Source of the DNA: Symbiodinium natans
Lineage: Eukaryota; Sar; Dinophyceae; Suessiales; Symbiodiniaceae
Assembly (NCBI GenBank): GCA_905221605.1
Contig: CAJNDS010000657.1
Span: 1-64,000 of the forward strand
Direction: 5' to 3'
Length of the DNA stretch: 64,000 nt
Below the pieces are notes generated by a model. The model had not been told where the DNA came from and searched no databases. It saw only the letters and a program-made list of their open reading frames with translations. Below are positions 10,801 through 19,138 of the stretch, piece by piece. The stretch's first letter is position 1. Each line of letters opens with the position of its first letter. Made by a program: the position numbers and the translations under genes.

Positions 10801-13800
10801 CAGGGCTGGCCTCGCTTCAGGGTTTAGGGTTTAGGGTTTAGGGTTTAGGGTTTAGGGTTTAGGGTTTAGGGTTTAGGGTTTAGGGTTTAGGGTTTAGGGT
10901 TTAGGGTTTAGGGTTTAGGGTTTAGGGTTTAGGGTTTAGGGTTTAGGGTTTAGGGTTTAGGGTTTAGGGTTTAGGGTTTCGGGTTTAGGGTTCAGAGTTT
11001 AGCGTTTAGGGTTTTAAGGTTTAGGGCTTAGGGCTTGGCTTTCGAGATTCGGGATTTCTTTGGTATCTCTCTCTGAGTCTCTCTCTCTACTCTCTCTCTC
11101 AATGGGTATATATATATATATATCATATATCTATATGTATACAAGAGTCTACTGGGATGAGGGCCCAAAGTTTGAAGCACTGTCCAAGTCAAAGCCAAGT
11201 GGCTTGGTCACTGTCTGTGTGCTCAGGAAGTGACGGATTTGGGTGACCTTGGCCCATGGGTTTGGGGATCCTATGGCTCCTAAAGGGGTCTTATAAGGGT
11301 GTAGGGATCCTACTAGGGCTCCTAAGGGTCTTAAGGGTTTAGGGATCCTATAGCTCCTACAGGCTCCTACAGGGTCTTCAGGCTTTGGGGAGCTGAGGGC
11401 TCTAGGGATCCTGGAGCTCCAACAAAGTTCTGAACCAGACCTAGGAGTAACCGTTGGCTTTAAGGGGATTACAAGGGAACCCCAACCCCCCCCCCAACAA
11501 AAAAACAAAAACATATATACATATATACAATAATAATAACAACAAATAAATAAAAGTAACAGTATAAATAAGAATAAAACAAATAACAAAAAAAAGGAAA
11601 TAAGGGCCTACTCCGGGTCCTAGGCTTTAGGGATCCTAAGCGCCTCAACAGGGATCTTAAGGCTTCAGGGATCTCAACCGTTTAGGCGCCCTAAGCTCTT
11701 AAAGGATTCGGGATCCTAGGGTCTTGAGGCCCTTAAGGGGTTTAAGGTCTAGGGTTATAGGGGTTTAGGGTTTTGGGATAAGGGTTTAAGGTTCCAGGTT
11801 TTAGGGTGTTAAGATTTTCGGGTTTTAGGCATTGGGGTTTGGGTTTCAGGGTTTCAGGGTTTAGGCTCGTAAGGGTCTTGAGGGTTCAGGGTTTGTAGTG
11901 TCCTTACGGCAACCCAACCGTGAATCCTAGACCCGAGAACCTCAAACCCTAAACCCTAAACCCTAAAACCCTAAAACCCTAAACCCTAAAACCCTAAAAC
12001 CCTAAATAAAACCCTAAAACCCTAAAACCCTAAAACCCTAAAACCCTAAACCCCAAAACCCTAAAACCCTAAAACCCTAAAACCCTAAAACCCTAAACCC
12101 TAAAGCCGGCCCTGAACTTCCAAAGCCTTAGTCCTAAGCCCTAAACCGGCAGCCAGGAGAGCCCTTCACCCTGAGTCCTAAGCCCGAAACCCTAAACCCT
12201 CAACCCTAAGCCGGCCCTAAACCCTGAACCCTACTTGGAGGTTCATGGTACTTATTTATCCATTATAACTGTACTTACAACTGTACTTATAATCATATTA
12301 GGGCACTTCAGGGGCTTATGAGTGGCTTATTCGTACAGCTCACCCCCGAAGCACTCAATAAAGATTGGAAACCCTAAACCCTAAACCCTAAACCCTAAAC
12401 CCTAAACCCTAAACCCTAAACCCTAAACCCCCCAAGCAGTATATATTCCGGCCGGGCCACGTCGCCATCCGCGACGGCATGCAGCTCGGGGCTCCATTTG
12501 GCGGAGTCGCCCCCCTCCCAGCCTGCCCCAAGGTTTAGGGTTTAGGGTTAGGGTTTAGGGTTTAGGGTTTAGGGTTTAGGGTTTAGGGTTTAGGGTTTAG
12601 GGTTTAGGGTTTAGGGTTTAGGTTTTAGGGTTTAGGGTTTAGGGTTTAGGGTTTAGGGTTTAGGGTTTAGGGTTTAGGGTTTAGGGTTTAGGGTTTAGGG
12701 TTTAGGGTTTAGGGTTAGGGTTCATGGTTCAGGGTTCAGGGTTCAGGGTTCAGTGTTCAGTGTTGAGGGTTTAGGGTTTGGGGTTTAGGGCTCCAATCTT
12801 CCCTGAGGGTTATAGGGCTACAGGGTTGCAGGGTTCTAGGGTCACAGGGTTGCAGGGTTTCAAGGACAGAGGGTTATATTTTCAGGGCCCAGCCTGCCCC
12901 GAGGCTGAGGTCATCCAAGTTCCAAGTAGCATGCCACCTCCGTTCTCGCAGTGCTCCAAAGGACTTATAGGTTTCTAGGGTTTAGGGTTTAGGGTTTAGG
13001 GCTAGGGTTTAGGAATTTAGTGCTCCAAAGGGTCTAGAGGTTTTAAGATTAGGGTTTAGGGTTTAGCAACCTATGTAACGGCGCACCTGCAAACAACTGG
13101 CCGTTCTTCATTCTTACTTTTGCCACCTCCGATCATCTTACCCCTTTCATCTAAACATTCATTTTGATGACGGATCTAAGATGGGGAGTCTCTAAACATC
13201 CTCTGCTACCTTTTTGAGGCGGCCCCTAGTGTTTAGGGAACCCAAAAAAGGAACCATCATTTTGAGAACTGACCAGAAACCCGAAACCCCAAACCCTAAA
13301 CCCTAAACCCTAAACCGCGGTAGCTTTAGCCCAAAAAAAAACAACGCCGCCGCGCGCTGAATTTTCACATCCCCGGCCGCCATCCCGCGGGCACAAAGAT
13401 GACCTCCCCAGGCTGCGCCACGCAGACCACCTCTCTGGGACCGCAGAACAAAGGTGCAGGGTTTAGGGTTTAGGGTTTAGGAGTATAGGATTTAAGGCTC
13501 ACTTCGGGTTTAGGCTATTAGGGCGCCAATTCATGGGCTTGGGTTTGTAGCGTATAGGGTTTATAAGGGGTTATATGGGTTTAATCTAAGGGTTTCGGGT
13601 TTATGGGATTTTGGGGTCCGGGATCTGTGTAGGGTTTGGGGTTTCAAGTTTCGGCAGCCCCCTTTTAAATTCAATAAGCCCAACAACCATGGCTTCAAGG
13701 CGCTCGGCGCGTTTGGAATCTCCCTCCCCTGATCCCGAAACCCAAAAGCCCTTGAACCAACTCAATTCTGGCAACCCCTCAACAACCTCATCTGGGGTGT

Positions 13801-15442
13801 AAGTGAATAAGCTCCATACCCCCTAACTGGAAAATATATATATATATATACACATATGTACTGTAACATAGCATAGTGTCATTTAGAGTATTACAAACAG
13901 TACATTCTGTATATGTATATATATATATATGTGTGTGTGAGTGTATATATGTGTGTGTTTATATATATATATACTGTTTATGTGTGATTATACATGCATT
14001 TAACATTCCGGAGCCCTTGCGCTGAACCCTAGAGGCCCTGAGGGGCACCAGCCCGGAGGGGCGGCTGCGCAGGTACTGCCACGGAGCCATGGCCGCAGGC
14101 CGCTTGCCGCCTGGCTCTGGCAGGTTCGTGGTAGGGAATGGGGAGAATGTGGGGTACCCTATATAATCCCTTAAAGGGTATATATGGGGAGGTACCCTCT
14201 ATAATCCCTTGAAGGGTATACAATAAATAAATAAATATATATATATATATAGGGAGGTGGTGTATTTCGGGATATAGAAATGTATATAATATATCCGCCG
14301 ACCCCAGCAACAGCGGGGCGGCGTCAGTGAAGACCCTCTCTGCCCTCACCCACCTACCCCCCTGCCCACTCCCACCACCAACCCTTCCCCTGCCCCTCCC
14401 ACTACCCTTCCCCTTCCCAACCATTCCACTCCATCCTCCTCCCCTACCCCTATTCTACTCCATCCTCCTCCCCTACCCCCCCTCTCACCGTACCCCCTTG
14501 CCCGCCCCTAACCCTTCCACCACCAACCCCTTCCCCCCCTCCCACTACCCTTCCCCTCTCCACCCCTGCCTTCCACCCCCCAACCCCAATCCCCCCCACG
14601 CACCCCCAACCATTCCACCATTCCACTCCACCCTCCCCTACCCCTTCCCCACCCCCAATCCCCCTCCCCCACTCCCACCACCTTCCCAACCATTCCACTC
14701 CACCCCTCTCCCCACTCTGCCCCGCTGTTTCACCGCTCCCCTTACTCCACCCCTGCCTTCCACCCCCCAACTCCCCAATCCTCCCCGCAGGGCTGGGGCT
14801 GGGTGGGGCTGGGGCTGGGGCTGGGGCTGCTAACCCATGGCCCTGTACCTCATGGCCCCCGTTAAACGGGCCTTTGCCGGGCTCCAGTGCATGCCCGCCC
14901 CTGCTTGCTCCGCCCTTCTCACCGTACCCCCAATCCCGCCCCTCTTCCCCTGCCCCCCCTCCCACAACCATTCCACTCCATCCTCCTCCCCTACCCCTCC
15001 CCACCACCCCCCTCCCCCCCACTCCTTCCCCTGCCCCCACTCCCCCTTCCCAACCCATTCCACCCCCATCCCGCTCCCCTCCCCCTTGCCCCCACCCCCG
15101 ACCGCTCCCCCCCTCTCACCGCTTTCACCCAACTTGCCACCCGCTCGGCACCCCGCCCTCCCCCACCCCCACGCCCCCCCCCCCCCACCCCCTTTCCCCA
15201 TGCAGGCCTACCCTCTCCCGCCGCCCCTCACCGATCTCTGCTGTTTCAGCCAATCAGCTGACTCACTTCCCTCACCATCACCGTCCCCCCAACCCCCCCC
15301 CCTGGCCGGCCCCCAATGGCTCCATGCCCTTGATGGTCCCCTGGCCCTGTGCCTCCTGGCTCATGGCCCCACAGTTTTACGGGCCTCTGGCCCTTTGCCT
15401 CGATCAGATGACTGACTTGAAAGGGCTCGCTTGCTCCGCCCT

Positions 15443-15499
<57 letters not shown>

Positions 15500-16109
15500 A
15501 CACCTTGGAAAATTTGGGGTCGGCGGCACTGGCCATTAAATCAGGCAGCGCGAGGTCCCCAAAGGACCGAGCAAATGCGGACCTTTTAGCCCGGGTCGTC
15601 CCGGGAATAGCCTTGCTGGCCTCTGGCCTTCTGCGAAGCAGAATTAGGCCGGACGCCAGTGCCGCCGACCCCCGCGTGCCGCCGGTGAACGGTTTTTTTT
15701 TCGTGGTTTTTTGCGTCGCCACGGAGGCCCCCAGAGGGCGCGCATCATGAGCATCAGCGGGTCCAGCCCGGGACCCCCAGGCGCGCATCAGGAGCATCAG
15801 CGGCTCCCGGGGCGGGACCGCGGGGGGGCATCAGGAGCATGATGCCCCCCAAAGGGCGGGCATAAGCGACGTGTCTAAGCCCGGGGCTAGGAAAAAGGGA
15901 GTTTAGGGGCCTTATAAAGTGCTTAGAAACGTTAAGGGAGTCTCGGAGCCTCAAACGCTTAGAGATTTGAAGGGAGTTTAGGGGCCTGAAAATGCTTAGA
16001 AACTTAACGCTTAGAGATTTTAAGGGAGTTTAGGGGCCTCAACATGCTTAGAAACTGCTCGCCCCGGGCTTCTGCGTGCGCTGCCCGCCCATGGGCGCAG
16101 CCCCTTAAA

Positions 16110-16141
<32 letters not shown>

Positions 16142-17498
16142 GTGGTGTATTTCGGGAGGTACCCTATATGATCCCTGAAAGGGTATATATAGGTCACAAT
16201 TCCATCATTGCCGACTAAGGGGGGGCTTGCGGAGGTGCTCAGCTTCTTGGGTTTAGGGGTTTAGGGGAAGTTCGGGTTTAGGGGTTTAGGAAGAGGGTCT
16301 AAGGGTTTCGGGGGAGTTTAGGGGTTTAGGGAAGTTAGGGGCTTCGAAATCTAGGATTCTAAAATTTAGAGCCTGGGCCTGGGGGGTTGCAGCACGACTT
16401 GTCGAAGAGCCTGTGAGTGCCCCCACACAACTGCACCCGAGAACAAAGTACCATCAGCCCAAACCCGACCGCAAACATCCAAACTTCACCCGAAAACCGA
16501 ACTATTCGAAGCATTATCAAGCCCCGACTGGAGGGTTCAGGGTTTAGGGTGTCAAGGTGTTGTGGAAGCCGGCTGCGCAGACGACCGAGTATATGAGCCT
16601 CAAACAGAACTACAAACATCTATCCCGATATGCCCGAGTTTCCTTTTTCGGTCCCTATAGGCTTCCTGTAAGAAATGGGGTGTACCCTAAACCCTAACCC
16701 TAAACCCTAAACCTAAACCCCAACACTAAACCCTCCTAACCCTAAACTCTAACCCTAATTCCGAAACCCTACTTATTTTACTATGCCTTCGAACAAAAGG
16801 GGACGTTTGGCCGACGCCTGTCCCTTCTAACGAGGGCTATACAAGAACAAGTATTAGGGTCTAGGGTTGGCTTAAGGGTGTAGGGCTTAGGGCTTAGGGC
16901 TTAGGGTTTAGGGTTTAGGGCTTAGGGTATTAGGGCTAAGGGTGTTAGGGCTAAGGGTGGGAGTTCTTGAAATTATGTTTTTTTGTTGGGGGGGCTCTAG
17001 GGTTTGGGGTTTTGGAGGGTTTAGAGTGTAGGGCTTAGGGCGCTAGGGCTTAGGGTTGGGATTTCTTTAAGTTATGGTCCCTGTTGGGAGGCCCCGATGT
17101 CTTGTGGAACCCGATGTTTGGGTGTTATCGAGACAGCGGCCGTAAAATTAGCCAACTGGTCATGCGAGCCCTGTCAACCCTAAGCCCTAAGCCCTAAACC
17201 CTAAACCCTAACACCTCTCAAGCCTATATAGTCAAGCTGGCCCCAAAAGAATGGACTCCAAAAACGACATGGAGGATTTGTTTCTATTCCCATCTGAAAC
17301 ACCTGTAAAAACCCTTTGCAATTAAACCCTAAACCCTAAACCCTAAACCCTAAACCCTAAACCCTACACCCTAAACCCTAAACCCTAAACCCTAAACCCT
17401 AAACCCTAAACCCTAAACCCTAAACCCTAAACCCTAGGCCTGGCACCAGGAGCCACAGCTTCCGCCCCAGAAGCTGGGCCAGCCAGGCCGCGCTATGC
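4870..17498 (-). CDS. JmjC-domain protein with C-terminal ankyrin repeats, at least 15 small exons
   Basis: Exons: 17440-17498, 13381-13434, 12894-12937, 12453-12522, 10747-10810, 10545-10603, 10226-10286, 9594-9643, 9432-9465, 8947-8978, 8425-8496, 7477-7561, 6509-6544, 5970-6059, about 4870-4943. From 13381 down to 5970 every junction keeps phase. The first exons carry JmjC-fold blocks: LLGRKLWLLVP, then CVAQPGEVIFVPAGW joined to WHATWNLDDLSLGAGW. Such domains are Fe(II)/2-oxoglutarate oxygenases or hydroxylases. The rest forms about six ankyrin repeats of the usual ~33 residues, for example SGTTALHEAARCG, SSPLHVAAAFGQ, LGRTALHNAALRAHADVA and GLGRTPLHLAALGLEEL. At least one exon between 13434 and 17440, and everything upstream of 17498, is missing. 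The start is unknown, so activity cannot be judged. Donors are nine GC, three GA and two apparent GG. Confidence 0.8.
5205..5300. repeat. Family F-like segment
   Basis: It contains CATGGGTACTTGTAACC and ACTTATAACCTACTTAGAGG, resembling the elements at 12.24, 52.3 and 53.1 kb. It abuts the family C element. Ends are not definable. Confidence 0.4.
5301..5437. mobile_element. MITE-like element, family C copy 1
   Basis: Terminal inverted repeats are GGGGCTATATGAAGTAGGGT at the left and, in reverse complement, GGTGCTTATATGAAGCAGGG at the right. The interior shares CCCCCAAAAGGACACC and ACACTCACCAAAAACAG with 62021-62124. It is non-coding and lies in an intron of the ankyrin gene. Confidence 0.75.
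6360..6690. repeat. Opposed telomere-type arrays flanking an ankyrin exon
   Basis: CCCTAAA units run about 6360-6470 and TTTAGGG units about 6590-6685. The 36-nt ankyrin exon at 6509-6544 sits between the two oppositely oriented arrays. Confidence 0.85.
6860..7470. other. Non-repetitive intron DNA
   Basis: This part of the ankyrin gene has few telomere-type units. No exon, element or RNA gene is recognisable. A family B-like fragment (GGGTCCCTTTTGGGGGTGC) lies near 6858. Confidence 0.4.
7565..8420. other. Intron with unassigned open stretch at about 7824-8175
   Basis: The stretch is lower in G+C and open on both strands for about 100 codons. The plus reading is hydrophilic, the minus reading hydrophobic, and neither resembles a family I know. 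It lies between two ankyrin exons that join cleanly in phase, so it is probably intron. Short CCCTAAA tracts occur at 7562-7600 and 8200-8370. Confidence 0.4.
8650..9430. other. Ankyrin-gene introns around the 8947-8978 exon
   Basis: CCCTAAA tracts lie at 8652-8695 and 9383-9420. The only exon found is 32 nt, at 8947-8978. The rest is non-repetitive without a credible reading frame. Confidence 0.5.
10072..10125. repeat. TTTAGGG array
   Basis: About seven perfect units lie in the intron just 3' of the exon at 10226-10286. Confidence 0.95.
10648..10716. repeat. CCCTAAA array
   Basis: Nearly ten perfect units fill most of the intron between the exons at 10747 and 10603. Confidence 0.95.
10818..10980. 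repeat. Long perfect TTTAGGG array
   Basis: About 23 perfect heptamers begin eight bases beyond an exon-intron boundary (acceptor at 10811-10812). Telomere-type DNA can therefore lie almost against a splice acceptor. Confidence 0.97.
11040..11620. repeat. Microsatellites and low-complexity DNA
   Basis: CT-rich (11062-11102), TA (11107-11125) and A/T-rich tracts (11490-11600) surround GGGATCCTA-type short repeats. The open minus reading at 11149-11589 is compositional and was not taken as a gene. Confidence 0.7.
11945..12110. repeat. Mixed CCCTAAA and CCCTAAAA array
   Basis: The unit drifts from the heptamer to an octamer with one extra A, showing local homogenisation of a variant. Confidence 0.95.
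12236..12350. mobile_element. Family F element copy 1 (partial)
   Basis: It begins GGAGGTTCATGGTACTTATT and contains ATAACTGTACTTA and TAGGGCACTTCAGGGGCTTA. The same words, in the same order, occur in the EF-hand gene intron at 52.26-52.52 kb. The far inverted end is not clear here. Confidence 0.6.
12531..12720. repeat. Long TTTAGGG array
   Basis: About 26 units with a few single-base slips begin nine bases upstream of the 12453-12522 exon and fill half of the intron to the next exon. Confidence 0.97.
13835..13995. repeat. AT/GT microsatellite
   Basis: Alternating TA and TG runs lie in a JmjC-gene intron. There is no coding potential. Confidence 0.85.
14150..14290. repeat. Short repeat with GTACCCTATATAATCCCTT units
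   Basis: The segment GGTACCCT(A/C)TATAATCCCTT(A/G)AAGGGTATA is present twice here and again at 16155-16195, each time next to a TA microsatellite and GGTGGTGTATTTCGGG. Confidence 0.7.
14335..15500. repeat. Pyrimidine-rich low-complexity block with 56-nt poly-C
   Basis: The plus strand is almost purine-free for more than 1 kb, built from diverged CCATTCCACTCCATCCTCC-like units. It ends in an uninterrupted poly-C run at 15444-15499. Two related 80-bp segments (about 14836-14915 and 15335-15440) with ATGGCCCTGTACCTCATGG-like wording are embedded. All long frames here (proline- or glycine-rich) are compositional. Confidence 0.9.
15500..16640. repeat. Intron DNA with two local tandem repeats
   Basis: At 15738-15840, GGCGCGCATCA(G/T)GAGCATCA recurs three times. 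At 15900-16055, a ~65-bp unit containing GGGAGTTTAGGGGCC and ATGCTTAGAAAC recurs three times. The open minus island at 16380-16620 cannot be tied to the JmjC gene by phase. Confidence 0.6.
16640..17430. repeat. Telomere-type arrays with unique spacers
   Basis: CCCTAAA/TTTAGGG units lie at 16685-16770, 16850-16960 and 17320-17435. A short plus-strand island near 17250-17310 (DSKNDMEDLFLFPSE) could be an exon, but nothing joins to it. Confidence 0.7.
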
Positions 17499-17504
17499 CT
17501 GAAG

Positions 17505-18250
17505 GACATAGGGTTTAGGGCTGTGCCTGAAGGAGACTGCCGTGGCAAGGCTAGTAGGACTTAGGACTTAGGACTTGGGACTTAGGACTTAGGACATAGG
17601 GTTTAGGGTTTAGGGTTGAGGACTTAGGACATTGGGTTTTAGGGTGTAGGGTTCAGGGTTTATAGGGATTCAGGTTTAGGGTTCAGGTTTTACAGGGTTT
17701 AGGGTTTAAGGTTTAGGGTTTAGGGTTTAGGGCTTGGGACATAGGGTTCAGGGTTTATAGGGTTTAGGGATGTTTAGGGATTAGGGTTCAGGGTTTACAG
17801 GGTTGAGGGTTAAAGGTCTAGGGCTTGGGGATCAGGGTTTTCGGGTAAAGGGTTCAGGGTTTAGGGATTCGGGTTCAGGGTCTATAGGGTTTGGGGTTAA
17901 GTGTTTGTAGGACTTTTAGGGTTTATAGGGCTTTGAGGGCTTAGGGTTTCATGTCGGGTTGATAAGGCTTAGGACTTGCAGCTTTTATAGGGTTTAAGGT
18001 TGAGAGGCTTTGGGGTTTGCAGGGTTTAGGGTTAGCGGTTCAGGGTTTACAGGTTATTAGGGTTCATAGGGGATAGGATTAGGGGGACCCTTGGGGATAT
18101 AGACCCTCTGAATACTGTCCCTGTTTAAGAGAGCCAGAAGAGGGTTCAGAAGGGTTCCCTTTTAAGGGTCCCCCTTATCTTACCTAGGAGAAGTTCAGGG
18201 TTGGTAGGGAGTTTATAGGATTTCCCCAAATTACTCTCACTCCCAAATCC
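17505..18250. repeat. Degenerate TTTAGGG-like DNA
   Basis: Many diverged units occur (GGACTTA, GGGTTCA, TTTATAGGG). They look like decayed telomere-type arrays. No gene was found. Confidence 0.8.
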
Positions 18251-18445
18251 TGTCCAAGGGCGCTACTTGGTCCCTTAGCAGCGCTGAATGGGTTATGGGC
18301 CCGTAAGAGGGGGCCCCCTTATAGACCTTCCTTCCTTCCTCGGCACTGGGGTCGTAGGTCAAACCCGTGCAGGCCAAAAGCGCACCGCTATGGTGACGCA
18401 GCCTTCAACAAAAGTGAGACAGAAATCGCAAACACCACAACCTGT

Positions 18446-19138
18446 TCAGCGCGATGCGCAGTGGTGTAAGGCAGCAAGTTGCACTCGACCAGCGGTATTC
18501 GCCAGGAGGCCGGCTGCCACAGCATCCTCAAAGGAGAGGGCGGCATGCTGCCGTCTGGACACCAGCACATACTTCCTTCCCGCAACCATGACGGCGAGAA
18601 GCGACAGGCCAGGGGCAACGGCGTTCATGACAGTACGTACAGCCTGCGTGAGGTCACCAGCCCACCACAGGGCGCCCCTATCACCAATGCACTCGGTCAA
18701 GCGCATGAGGGAGTTCGTGTGCCGAAGATATGCCTGTCTGGCTGAGGTGCACTCATCACGCTTGCCGTGGCTGCGTATCTTCTCAGAGATAGGGACAGGC
18801 CCCGGTCCCAAAACTTCCATCCGCAAGGAGCGGGCAGCATCCCAGAAGGCTTGAGTTTGCCAAGCAGTGTGCGCGCAGCATGCCCAAATATGCCAGTACG
18901 GACACCAATCCAGCCGGATATGCCACAAGCAGTCCCTTTCCAAGCCAGACCATAGGGGGGACGGCGCAGTGACGTCCTCCACTAAGGTTCTCCAGACAGA
19001 CCACCTGTCTGGGCGGTCCCCGGTAGCAGTGTGGACAGAGTGGGCACCCCCACTTGGCCCCCCAGCGGCAGGGTCTCTCGGCGGGTGGGATATGGTCGGG
19101 AGCAGCCCGTTGGTGCACCTCAAGAGCAGCTGGCCCAA
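18446..19138 (-). CDS. Possible frame-shifted C-terminal part of the retroelement protein
   Basis: This open frame continues past the stop of the reverse transcriptase frame and overlaps its last ~115 codons. It is rich in Trp and Cys (CPYWHIWACCAHTAW) and stays open to 18446. I infer that the true reading shifts into it near 19.0 kb. The overlapping end of the other frame looks less protein-like. No named domain was seen. Confidence 0.45.
   Translation of the reverse strand: MGQLLLRCTNGLLPTISHPPRDPAAGGPSGGAHSVHTATGDRPDRWSVWRTLVEDVTAPSPLWSGLERDCLWHIRLDWCPYWHIWACCAHTAWQTQAFWDAARSLRMEVLGPGPVPISEKIRSHGKRDECTSARQAYLRHTNSLMRLTECIGDRGALWWAGDLTQAVRTVMNAVAPGLSLLAVMVAGRKYVLVSRRQHAALSFEDAVAAGLLANTAGRVQLAALHHCASR

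Noticed and set aside
11149-11589. 146-codon minus frame
   Set aside because: Its N-terminal part is A/T-rich low complexity and the remainder is short GGATCCTA-type repeats.
14327-15539. Several long open frames, proline-rich on the plus strand and glycine-rich on the minus
   Set aside because: They are produced by pyrimidine-rich low-complexity DNA. All frames are open and none has a motif.
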